From Nitrospirota bacterium (GTDB taxonomy: Bacteria > Nitrospirota > Thermodesulfovibrionia > Thermodesulfovibrionales > JdFR-85), in contig JAADGU010000131.1 of NCBI GenBank assembly GCA_013152195.1, positions 1-8,880 on the forward strand: DNA of 8,880 nucleotides, written 5' to 3'. This document shows, piece by piece, positions 1-5,777 of the stretch. The number at the start of each line of letters is the position of its first letter. Within the stretch, counting starts at the first letter, position 1. The notes below the pieces were generated by a model that was given only the letters and a program-made list of their open reading frames with translations, was not told the DNA's origin and did no database searches. A program made the position numbers and the translations under genes.

Positions 1-1019
1 AGTCTGTGAGGGAAAGACTCGTGCTGGCGCTTAAATCCCTTGGGTTCAGTGCTGAAGACAGTACTATGGAGGACGGAGGTTACCAACTCTATTCACAGAA
101 GGGGCGTTACTCAAGACTTGGTGTTTATATTACTCACCTCAGCATCATAGTCATTATGCTGGGTGTGGTGATCGGAATATTCTTTGGTTTCAAGGGCTAC
201 TTGCCCATTCAGGAGGGCTATGCCTCTGATATTGCATATGCAAGGGATGACACTGAGCACAAACTTGGCTTTACCATAAGGTGTGATGACTTTGATGTTG
301 AGTTCTATGATATGTCGGATATGCCGAAGGTCTACAGAAGCCGGCTTACTGTCATCAGGGACGGAAAAGAGGTCTTGAAAAAGGTTGTGGAGGTGAACTC
401 TCCCCTCAGGTATGGGGGGTATACGTTTTACCAGTCAAATTATGGAATGGTTCCAGATGCAAGGGGTTATTTTATTCTGAAAATCAGGGGCGGCAGCGGC
501 AAGGCAGTGACCGTCAACAGGATGCCCGGGGAGTCCTTTGTCATACCCGGTACAGAGATTGTCGGCACAATCAGGGACTTCAGTCCTGCCCTTGCCATGG
601 ATAATTCCGGGAAGACCTTTACATATTCGGATATGATGAACAATCCTGCTGTCTACATAGAATTTTCAGAGGGGGGCAAGGCAAAGTATGCAGGGTGGAT
701 ACTGAGGCGTTTTCCTGCAACATGGCGTCTCCCTGACGGTAATATGGTTGAGTTTGTGGACTACTGGGGGGTGCAATATACAGGCTTGCAGGTCAGAAAG
801 GACCCCGGTGTATGGCTGGTCTATCTTGGAAGTGGTATAATGACACTGGGCCTGTACATAGCCTTTTTCATGAGTCACAGGAGGATTTGGGTCCTGGTCA
901 GGAGAGAGGGGAATTTCAGTGAGGTTACAGTACTTGCCTCAGCGAATAAGAACAGGCCGTCATTTGAGAGAAAGATCGAGAGATTTATAGCGGGTTTGTC
1001 AGGAGGAGCAGATGGATAG
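1..1019 (+). CDS. resB: ResB/Ccs1-like cytochrome c biogenesis protein, 5'-partial
   Basis: This is the C-terminal 337-odd residues of a ResB/Ccs1 family membrane protein. With CcsA it delivers haem to the outer face of the cytoplasmic membrane and attaches it to apocytochrome c CxxCH motifs (System II). The frame is open to the first base, and family members carry two earlier N-terminal membrane helices, so the GTG at 6 is probably internal and the gene is cut by the window edge. Counting from that GTG, a membrane helix lies at about residues 39-62 with a conserved-type His at 44. A large extracytoplasmic domain follows, containing the family motif VNSPLRYGGYTFYQSNYG (130-147). A last helix at about 268-290 is followed by H291 in SHRRIWV. 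The two His residues match the haem-ligand positions known in the family. The stop overlaps the ccsA start by 8 bases, indicating translational coupling. Confidence 0.93.
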   Translation, partial: SVRERLVLALKSLGFSAEDSTMEDGGYQLYSQKGRYSRLGVYITHLSIIVIMLGVVIGIFFGFKGYLPIQEGYASDIAYARDDTEHKLGFTIRCDDFDVEFYDMSDMPKVYRSRLTVIRDGKEVLKKVVEVNSPLRYGGYTFYQSNYGMVPDARGYFILKIRGGSGKAVTVNRMPGESFVIPGTEIVGTIRDFSPALAMDNSGKTFTYSDMMNNPAVYIEFSEGGKAKYAGWILRRFPATWRLPDGNMVEFVDYWGVQYTGLQVRKDPGVWLVYLGSGIMTLGLYIAFFMSHRRIWVLVRREGNFSEVTVLASANKNRPSFERKIERFIAGLSGGADG

Positions 1020-2094
1020 TTCGGTGCTCTTTGGTATAGCGACCATTGGGTATATGCTCTCAATGGTTGCATATATTTCATACCTGGTCTTCAGGAACAG
1101 AGGGATAGGGGTGGTTGCCACTGGTATAACTGTGGCGAGCTTTGTGGCTCAGACCGTTGCATTTCTGATGAGATGGGTTGAGGGTTATGAAATGGGGTTG
1201 AGGAGTTTCTGGCGGCCACCTATCTCAAACCTGTATGAATCCCTTATATTTTTTGTCTGGTGTCTTATCCTTGGATACCTTATTATTGAGTTTAAATACA
1301 GGAACCGCTCTTTCGGTGCCTTTATAACCCCGGTGGCAGGCCTGGCACTGGCCTTTATAGAGATGACAGGCATGTCCAAGGAGATACAGCCACTCATGCC
1401 CGCGCTTCAGAGCAACTGGCTGCTTGCACATGTCACGATGAGCTTTATCGCCTATGCCGCATTCGGCCTCTCCTTTGGCACGGCACTTATGTACCTCATA
1501 GAGAAGACTGAAGAGAGGACTGAGCCGGCCTATATCTTCTGGACGGTTTCCCTTGGTATCCTCATTGTCCTGCTTGCTGCCATGGGACTTGATTTCATGA
1601 AGTATCACGTTCTGGCTACTACGCCTGAGGCAATAAAGAACTACCTCTTCAGGGCAACCTTTAAAAGCGCTTCAGCTGCGGTGTCTCTGGCAAGCTGGAT
1701 AGGGTCTGTGATTATTATTGCCCTGGTCTGGAGATACGGATATCTGTTAAAGAGGATAGTAGCAGCATTTAATGTAACCACTGACCTGCTTGATGAACTG
1801 ACGTATAAGACTATAGCTGTTGGTTTTCCCATATTCACGCTCGGTGGACTAATCTTTGGTGCTATCTGGGCTGATCAGGCCTGGGGTGTGTACTGGAGCT
1901 GGGACCCGAAAGAGACGTGGTCACTCATTACATGGTTTGTTTATGCCTTTTACCTGCATGCCCGTCTTATGAGGGGCTGGAGGGGGCGGAAGGTGGCCGT
2001 GGTTGCGGTTGTGGGGTTTGTTACCGTGGTCTTTACATATCTCGGTGTTAACCTGTTACTGTCCGGTCTTCACAGTTATGGAACCCTGGGATAG
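1012..2094 (+). CDS. ccsA: CcsA/ResC-like cytochrome c haem lyase subunit
   Basis: A 360-residue polytopic membrane protein of the haem-handling (WWD) superfamily, the partner of ResB in System II cytochrome c maturation. The diagnostic tryptophan-rich motif WADQAWGVYWSWDPKETW is at residues 286-303. Conserved-type His residues are H140 (in LLAHVTMSF), H316 (YLHARL) and H354 (GLHSYG), flanking the WWD loop as expected for haem coordination. The start ATG at 1012 has an AGGAGG ribosome site at 1001-1006 and overlaps the resB stop, so the two are co-translated. Compared with the common form of about 280 residues, there is an extra stretch at about residues 166-255 with two hydrophobic segments (about 175-194 and 222-242) before the conserved LDELTYKTIAVGFP block. 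The extra pair would keep topology unchanged. Both symbols ccsA and ccsB are used for this family. Confidence 0.95.
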   Translation: MDSSVLFGIATIGYMLSMVAYISYLVFRNRGIGVVATGITVASFVAQTVAFLMRWVEGYEMGLRSFWRPPISNLYESLIFFVWCLILGYLIIEFKYRNRSFGAFITPVAGLALAFIEMTGMSKEIQPLMPALQSNWLLAHVTMSFIAYAAFGLSFGTALMYLIEKTEERTEPAYIFWTVSLGILIVLLAAMGLDFMKYHVLATTPEAIKNYLFRATFKSASAAVSLASWIGSVIIIALVWRYGYLLKRIVAAFNVTTDLLDELTYKTIAVGFPIFTLGGLIFGAIWADQAWGVYWSWDPKETWSLITWFVYAFYLHARLMRGWRGRKVAVVAVVGFVTVVFTYLGVNLLLSGLHSYGTLG

Positions 2095-2111
2095 TGAGTA
2101 TTATAGAGTAA

Positions 2112-2129
2112 ACTATACCAGGAGATAGT
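2112..2129 (+). repeat. Small inverted repeat downstream of ccsA
   Basis: ACTAT at 2112-2116 pairs with ATAGT at 2125-2129 around an 8-base loop. It is the first of a series of short hairpins in the ccsA to response-regulator spacer. There is no T run after it, so it is not a classic intrinsic terminator. A 5-bp stem can arise by chance. Confidence 0.3.
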
Positions 2130-2138
2130 GATAAAAAG

Positions 2139-2152
2139 CCTCAATCATGAGG
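2139..2152 (+). repeat. Small inverted repeat just before the 115-nt element
   Basis: CCTCA at 2139-2143 pairs perfectly with TGAGG at 2148-2152 around a 4-base ATCA loop. It ends 3 bases before the left arm of the large palindrome, so in RNA the two helices could stack or compete. The right half also contains AGGAG (2150-2154), so if this RNA were translated the site would be partly hidden. Confidence 0.35.
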
Positions 2153-2155
2153 AGA

Positions 2156-2270
2156 GAAGCAATATGACAGGCTCTGAACGGTTTTAAGTATCCGTGATAC
2201 TTTCTCCCGCACTTGTTGCGGGGACGGATGGCCGGGACGAGAATGAGTGAAGAGTCTGTCGTATTGCTTC
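2156..2270 (+). ncRNA. Candidate structured RNA: 115-nt long-range palindrome, function unknown
   Basis: The left arm (2156-2175, GAAGCAATAT then GACAGGCTCT) and right arm (2251-2270, AGAGTCTGTC then GTATTGCTTC) match at 18 of 20 positions as DNA. Both exceptions become U-G or G-U wobbles in RNA, so all 20 positions pair. Inside the helix, G2176-A2177 face G2249-A2250 as a tandem G-A mismatch, followed by A2178-T2248 and C2179-G2247. The 67-nt interior holds two hairpins: AAGTATC/GATACTT (2186-2192/2196-2202, 3-nt loop) and CCCGCA/TGCGGG (2206-2211/2217-2222, 5-nt loop). Strand is uncertain; + is assumed because it is co-directional with the neighbours and the wobbles work in this sense. No known riboswitch or RNA family is recognised. 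Alternatives are a miniature mobile element or a dispersed repeat, but I see no target-site duplication. Confidence 0.45.
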
Positions 2271-2276
2271 CAACAG

Positions 2277-2290
2277 CCATTTATCAATGG
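2277..2290 (+). repeat. Small inverted repeat between the 115-nt element and the regulator gene
   Basis: CCATT at 2277-2281 pairs with AATGG at 2286-2290 around a TATC loop. It lies 6 bases after the right arm of the large palindrome and about 30 bases before the start codon of the first response regulator. No T run follows, so it is not a terminator. It may be part of the same structured leader or chance. Confidence 0.3.
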
Positions 2291-2320
2291 ATTCAGGGTA
2301 TAGTGTGAAAGGAGATTCCC

Positions 2321-2968
2321 TTGAAGCAGGCCAGGATATTAATAGTAGATGACGAGAAACTCCTGAGATGGTCCCTGAAGCAGAATTTTGAAAAAGAGGG
2401 CTACTCTGTGATTACTGCAGAGAAGGGAATGGAGGGGTTGAACCTCTATAAAAAAGAACGCCCTGATATTACCCTTCTTGATATCCATCTGCCGGATATA
2501 TCCGGTATGACCGTGCTTGAGAGGATAAAGGAGATTGACAGGGATGCCATTGTTATGATGATAGTGCCCTATGGAGATATTCAGACTGCGGTGAAGTCTG
2601 TCAGGATGGGGGCCTATGACTTTATTGAGAAACCTTTTAATATGGACAAACTGAATATCCTGATAAAAAAGGCATTCGAGACTGTGGTGCTTCGAAAAGA
2701 GATGAGCCGGCTAAGGGGCAAGCTGTCTCTGCAGAATGGTTTTGAGGGGGTTGATTGCATAGTCGGCCGATCCGGTTCAGGGGAGCTTGAGATAAATATA
2801 CCGGCCGGTGGTGTGGATATTGAAGAATTTGAAGAAAAACTGATTGAAAGGGTGCTTGAGATGAGTGGAGGAGACCATTCCCGGGCTGCAAGGCTTCTGA
2901 ATATTACGGTAGATGAGTTAAAATACAGGATGCAAAAGGGTGGCCTCTTTGAGGGAGGAGAGGCTTAG
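2321..2968 (+). CDS. NtrC-like response regulator lacking the AAA+ domain (REC plus Fis-type HTH)
   Basis: A 215-residue response regulator. The receiver domain (about 1-120) shows acidic D10-D11, phosphoacceptor D54 (LLDIHLPD) and K104 (EKPF). The C-terminal block from about 158, INIPAGGVDIEEFEEKLIER onward with SRAARLLNITVDELKYRMQK, looks like the post-ATPase linker and Fis-type helix-turn-helix of sigma-54 activators. Between them only about 35 residues remain (LRKEMSRLRGKL, then FEGVDCIVGRSGSGE). IVGRSGS resembles the opening of an NtrC AAA+ domain, but the ATPase body, including the GAFTGA loop, is absent. The protein therefore cannot be a normal sigma-54 activator; DNA binding as a dimer is the likely mode. 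The usual receiver switch Thr-Ala is V82-P83 here. The TTG start at 2321 is chosen because AAGGAG (2309-2314) sits 6 bases upstream and an in-frame TGA lies at 2306. The target is unknown. Confidence 0.88.
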   Translation: MKQARILIVDDEKLLRWSLKQNFEKEGYSVITAEKGMEGLNLYKKERPDITLLDIHLPDISGMTVLERIKEIDRDAIVMMIVPYGDIQTAVKSVRMGAYDFIEKPFNMDKLNILIKKAFETVVLRKEMSRLRGKLSLQNGFEGVDCIVGRSGSGELEINIPAGGVDIEEFEEKLIERVLEMSGGDHSRAARLLNITVDELKYRMQKGGLFEGGEA

Positions 2969-2992
2969 CGTGATTTTAGATTGTAAAAACAG

Positions 2993-3030
2993 ACAGGATT
3001 ATCAGGGATTACAAACAGACATTATCCTGT
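2993..3030 (+). repeat. Inverted repeat in the leader of the second response regulator
   Basis: ACAGGAT at 2993-2999 pairs with ATCCTGT at 3024-3030, a perfect 7-bp stem with a 24-base loop. The same stretch carries a direct repeat of ACAGACA (2989-2995 and 3015-3021), each copy followed by TTATC, with an extra GGA in the first. It lies directly upstream of the GGAG ribosome site at 3033-3036, so it could be an operator or an mRNA structure affecting translation. No T run follows. Confidence 0.35.
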
Positions 3031-3040
3031 ATGGAGAGTT

Positions 3041-3394
3041 ATGAAAGCATTTGTGGTTGACGATGAGCAGCTTGTAAGGTGGTTTCTTGAGAGGGCACTG
3101 AAACGGTGGGGTTATGAGGTGACCTCTGTCTCAAATATTAATGACGCCATGGTTATCACCGCGAAGGAGGACTTTGATGTTGATATAGTCTTTACTGATC
3201 TGAAGATGCCGGAAGGCAATGGTACAATCCTGGTGGATCAACTCTGCAAAAAGAGCAAAAGGCCTCATATTGTAGTCTGTTCTGCCTATATCACGCCTGA
3301 GATGGATAATGATTTCAGAAGCAAGGGGGTTCTTACACTTAAAAAGCCGTTTAAACTCAATGAACTGGAAGAGACACTGAAGAAAATAATCTGA
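3041..3394 (+). CDS. Single-domain response regulator (receiver only, CheY-like)
   Basis: A 117-residue stand-alone receiver domain with no output domain. Acidic D7-D8-E9, phosphoacceptor D53 (FTDLKMPEG), switch S81 (VVCSAY) and K102 (LKKPF) are all present, so unlike its upstream neighbour it has the full set of phosphorylation and switch residues. Such proteins act by protein-protein interaction or as phosphate shuttles in phosphorelays. The ATG at 3041 follows GGAG (3033-3036) with short spacing. The gene lies 72 bases after the first response regulator and just before the thioredoxin promoter. No histidine kinase is nearby, so it is an orphan here. N-terminal residues resemble those of the neighbour (VDDE-LVRW against VDDEKLLRW), suggesting possible local duplication and divergence. 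The target is unknown. Confidence 0.9.
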   Translation: MKAFVVDDEQLVRWFLERALKRWGYEVTSVSNINDAMVITAKEDFDVDIVFTDLKMPEGNGTILVDQLCKKSKRPHIVVCSAYITPEMDNDFRSKGVLTLKKPFKLNELEETLKKII

Positions 3395-3400
3395 ACCTAT

Positions 3401-3430
3401 TTGACAAATTGTTTTTACGAAAAATATAAT
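3401..3430 (+). promoter_or_regulatory. Consensus sigma-70 promoter for trxA-ffh
   Basis: TTGACA at 3401-3406 and TATAAT at 3425-3430 are exact consensus hexamers separated by 18 bases in an A/T-rich spacer. Transcription would start near 3437, giving a leader of about 45 bases with the trxA ribosome site AGGAGG at 3472-3477. The -35 begins only 7 bases after the stop of the response regulator gene, so the promoter marks the start of a new transcription unit. Confidence 0.85.
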
Positions 3431-3482
3431 AACTTGATTAAGTGTTGAAGATACTTATAAAAATTCATGATAGGAGGTTCAT

Positions 3483-3812
3483 ATGGCTGAGGGCGTTATA
3501 GAAGTAACAACATCATCCTGGGATCAGGAGGTGTTAGGGTTTAAAGGGCTTGTAATGGTGGACTTCTGGGCTGTATGGTGTGGTCCCTGCAGGATGGTGG
3601 CCCCTACTGTTGAAGAGATAGCCAGGGAATATGCAGGTAAGGTCAAGGTCTGTAAGTTGAATACTGATGAAAACCCCGAGATTGCCAGCAAATACAAGAT
3701 TATGGGGATACCCACGCTTATGTTCTTCAAGGATGGCGAGAAGGTTGAGCAGATTGTCGGGGCTGTTCCAAAACCCCAGCTCAAGGCAAAAATTGACCAG
3801 TTTTTAGGATAG
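3483..3812 (+). CDS. trxA: Thioredoxin
   Basis: A 109-residue cytoplasmic thioredoxin of normal family length; it reduces protein disulfides using electrons from thioredoxin reductase. The active site WCGPC is at residues 32-36 (C33 and C36). The buried acid D27 (VDFWA) and the cis-proline P77 (GIPT) that shapes the substrate groove are present. There is no signal peptide, so it is not the periplasmic thioredoxin of cytochrome c maturation, despite the ccs genes upstream. An extra Cys, C57, lies in the central strand. The ATG at 3483 has AGGAGG at 3472-3477, and an exact consensus promoter lies upstream, suggesting high constitutive expression. ffh follows after 9 bases and is probably co-transcribed. 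Confidence 0.97.
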   Translation: MAEGVIEVTTSSWDQEVLGFKGLVMVDFWAVWCGPCRMVAPTVEEIAREYAGKVKVCKLNTDENPEIASKYKIMGIPTLMFFKDGEKVEQIVGAVPKPQLKAKIDQFLG

Positions 3813-3821
3813 TGAGGTAAG

Positions 3822-5153
3822 ATGTTTGACTCTTTAAGTGAAAAGTTAGAAGGCATATTTTCAAAGCTCAAGGGCAGGGGATTTTTAAAGGAAGAGGATG
3901 TTGATGTTGCCCTCAGAGAGCTGAGGCTCGTCCTCCTGGAGGCTGATGTTAACTTCAGGGTGGTCAAGGATTTTATCACCCGGTTAAGGGAAAAGGCCAT
4001 AGGCAAGGAGGTTCTTGAGAGCCTGACCCCTGGTCAACAGGTTGTAAAGATCGTTCATGAGGAGTTGATCGAGCTCCTCGGCAGTCAGAATGAAAGGATA
4101 TTATTCGCTCCAAATCCCCCCACAGTAATCATGATGATCGGCCTTCAGGGTTCCGGTAAGACAACCACTGCGGCAAAGCTTGCCAATCTGTTTAAAAAAC
4201 AGGGCAGGAGACCCATGCTTGTGGCAGCAGACCTGCAGAGACCTGCTGCAATTGACCAGTTGACTACATTGGGGGCCCAGATTGACATTCCTGTATTTTC
4301 CGCCCTGGACGAGAAAGACCCTGTGGCAGTCTCCAGGGCCTCCCTGAAAAAGGCACGGCTGGATGCCAGGGATATCCTTATAATAGATACCGCAGGACGG
4401 CTCCATATCGATGAGGAGTTGATGGGGCAGCTCGAGGGTATCAGGGCAGCGGTAAAACCGGATGAGGTCCTCTTTGTGGCTGATGCCATGACAGGACAGG
4501 ATGCCGTTACTGTTGCAAAGAGTTTTAATGAGCAGACAGGCATAGACGGTATAATACTGACGAAGATGGACGGAGACGCAAGGGGTGGTGCTGCCCTGTC
4601 AATAAGGGCTGTAACCGGCAAACCCATCAAGTTCATCGGTGTTGGTGAGAAGATAGATATGATAGAGCCCTTTCACCCTGACAGGGTTGCATCGAGGATC
4701 CTCGGGATGGGTGATGTCCTCAGCTTTATAGAGAAGGCCCAGGAGGCGGTTGACGTCAAGGAGGCTGAGGCGCTTCAGAAAAAGATTACCGATGAGACTT
4801 TTACACTCGAGGATCTCAGGGAGCAGTTGCGGAAGATAAAGTCAATGGGACCGATAGAGAACATCCTCTCCATGATACCCGGTATGGGTAAACAGCTGAA
4901 GGGTGTGCAGGTGGATGAAAAGGAGTTTTCGAGGATAGAGGCCATTATAAGCTCCATGACACCGAGGGAGAGGAGAAATCCCCATATACTGAACGGCAGC
5001 AGAAAGAAGAGGATTGCCCTTGGAAGCGGTACGACCGTTACCCATGTGAACAGGTTGCTGAAGCAGTACAAGGAGATGAAGCGGATGTTGAAGATGTTTA
5101 AAGGCAAAAAGGGCAAGAAAGGTAAATTCAGGGGTATGCCGATGCCCTTTTGA
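3822..5153 (+). CDS. ffh: Signal recognition particle protein Ffh (SRP54 GTPase)
   Basis: A 443-residue SRP54 homologue that binds 4.5S RNA and nascent signal peptides and targets ribosomes to the membrane through FtsY. The N domain is at about 1-90. The G domain has GLQGSGKT (107-114), DLQRPAA (137-143), DTAGR (189-193), TKMDGDARGG (247-256) and GVGE (273-276). The M domain from about 320 carries the RNA-binding block SRKKRIALGSGT (393-404) followed by the Met-containing helix NRLLKQYKEMKRMLKMF. The C-terminus is a Lys/Gly-rich tail ending in Pro and Met. The length is typical and all GTPase motifs are intact. The ATG at 3822 follows GAGG (3814-3817), 9 bases after trxA, so it is likely read from the trxA promoter. 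The 4.5S RNA gene is not in the window. Confidence 0.98.
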   Translation: MFDSLSEKLEGIFSKLKGRGFLKEEDVDVALRELRLVLLEADVNFRVVKDFITRLREKAIGKEVLESLTPGQQVVKIVHEELIELLGSQNERILFAPNPPTVIMMIGLQGSGKTTTAAKLANLFKKQGRRPMLVAADLQRPAAIDQLTTLGAQIDIPVFSALDEKDPVAVSRASLKKARLDARDILIIDTAGRLHIDEELMGQLEGIRAAVKPDEVLFVADAMTGQDAVTVAKSFNEQTGIDGIILTKMDGDARGGAALSIRAVTGKPIKFIGVGEKIDMIEPFHPDRVASRILGMGDVLSFIEKAQEAVDVKEAEALQKKITDETFTLEDLREQLRKIKSMGPIENILSMIPGMGKQLKGVQVDEKEFSRIEAIISSMTPRERRNPHILNGSRKKRIALGSGTTVTHVNRLLKQYKEMKRMLKMFKGKKGKKGKFRGMPMPF

Positions 5154-5242
5154 ATGGGGCGGGGTTTACTTTACCCACTCAGGTATATTAAAATTTTAAG
5201 GTTGTATGCCCGGTTGCTGGTATGCTAAATATAGTCAGATGC

Positions 5243-5248
5243 AGGAGG
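5243..5248 (+). promoter_or_regulatory. Ribosome binding site that fixes the TTG start of rpsP
   Basis: AGGAGG at 5243-5248 is followed by 7 bases and then TTG at 5256. The nearby GTG at 5249 is out of frame. A strong ribosome site with a weak start codon supports initiation at TTG, giving the canonical S16 N-terminus MVKIRL. Confidence 0.8.
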
Positions 5249-5255
5249 TGAGTAG

Positions 5256-5492
5256 TTGGTAAAGATCAGGTTAACAAGGTTGGGGGCTCATAAGAGACCT
5301 TTTTACAGAGTTGTTGTTGCAGATTCAAGGACCAGAAGAGATGGAGCCTTTATTGAGATCGTGGGTTTTTATAATCCAATGAAGGACCCCTCTGAAATAA
5401 AGATTGACACGGAAAAGGCCAAGTTCTGGTTACAGCGTGGTGCGCAACCGACTGATGCGGTTAAGAGGCTATTACAGAAGGCTGGCCTGTAG
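5256..5492 (+). CDS. rpsP: 30S ribosomal protein S16
   Basis: A 78-residue bacterial S16, a primary assembly protein of the 30S body. The diagnostic N-terminal block MVKIRLTRLGAHKRPFYRVV is followed by VADSRTRRDGAFIEIVGFYNP, and the C-terminal KFWLQRGAQPTDAVKRLLQKAGL is also typical. It is full length. Translation starts at TTG (5256) with AGGAGG upstream, an uncommon start for a highly expressed ribosomal gene. The preceding 102-base spacer after ffh has no convincing terminator and only weak promoter-like hexamers, such as TGGTATGCT (5218-5226) resembling an extended -10. Whether rpsP is read from the ffh transcript is therefore open. It heads the S16-KhpA-RimM-TrmD-L19 cluster common in bacteria. 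Confidence 0.98.
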   Translation: MVKIRLTRLGAHKRPFYRVVVADSRTRRDGAFIEIVGFYNPMKDPSEIKIDTEKAKFWLQRGAQPTDAVKRLLQKAGL

Positions 5493-5525
5493 GCGGCCGA
5501 ATCAATCTGATGGAGGTGGCAGAAG

Positions 5526-5756
5526 ATGAAAGAATTGGTGGAATCTATGGCTAAAGCTTTGGTTGACAGACCTGAAGAGGTCGTTGTACAGGAAGTTGAT
5601 GGTGAGAAAACCACTGTTCTTGAACTCAGAGTGGCTCAGAGTGATCTTGGTAAGGTAATAGGAAAACAGGGGAAAACAGCACGCGCTATGAGGACAATCC
5701 TTTCTGCAGCAGGAACCAAGATGGGTAAACGCTGTGTCCTCGAAATTCTTGAATAA
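5526..5756 (+). CDS. khpA: KH-domain RNA-binding protein KhpA (YlqC family)
   Basis: A 76-residue protein consisting of a single type II KH domain. The RNA-contacting GxxG loop is GKQG (46-49) within LGKVIGKQGKTARAMRTIL. Family members bind RNA, in Gram-positive species as a heterodimer with KhpB/Jag, and affect cell elongation and small-RNA function. Their place between rpsP and rimM is conserved in many phyla. The ATG at 5526 follows GGAGG (5512-5516), and rpsP ends 33 bases upstream, so co-transcription is likely. The gene is complete with no anomalies. Its role in this organism is inferred only from family and context. Confidence 0.95.
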   Translation: MKELVESMAKALVDRPEEVVVQEVDGEKTTVLELRVAQSDLGKVIGKQGKTARAMRTILSAAGTKMGKRCVLEILE

Positions 5757-5777
5757 GATTTGAATAAAAGAATTATA

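Noticed and set aside
2128..2187. Short ORF starting GTG 2128 or ATG 2164 (7 codons, MTGSERF) with AGGAG at 2150-2154, inside the left arm of the palindrome
   Set aside because: The spacing looks acceptable for a leader peptide, but the ORF is tiny, has no regulatory codon run and lies within the paired arm. Chance is more likely.
2156..2270. Interpretation of the palindrome as an insertion sequence or miniature transposon
   Set aside because: No transposase, no visible target-site duplication in the flanks (ggaga versus caaca), and only one copy in the window. Not excluded, but unsupported here.
2228..2308. 26-codon ORF (MAGTRMSEESVV...) in the same frame as the response regulator, ending at TGA 2306
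   Set aside because: It has no good ribosome site, overlaps the right arm of the palindrome, and the regulator has its own AAGGAG/TTG start. It is not counted as a gene or as an N-terminal extension.
3524..4006. 160-codon open frame on the minus strand across trxA and ffh
   Set aside because: It is antisense to two clear conserved genes and rich in Ser/Leu/Thr, as mirror frames usually are.
4145..4636. 163-codon open frame on the minus strand within ffh
   Set aside because: It is entirely within the Ffh GTPase domain, and its composition is typical of an antisense shadow.
5161..5177. GGGT...ACCC inverted repeat after ffh as a terminator
   Set aside because: It is only a 4-bp stem with no T run after it.
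5202..5231. Possible rpsP promoter (TTGTAT with TAAATA, or an extended -10 TGGTATGCT)
   Set aside because: Each hexamer matches the consensus poorly or lacks a -35, so it is mentioned only under rpsP.
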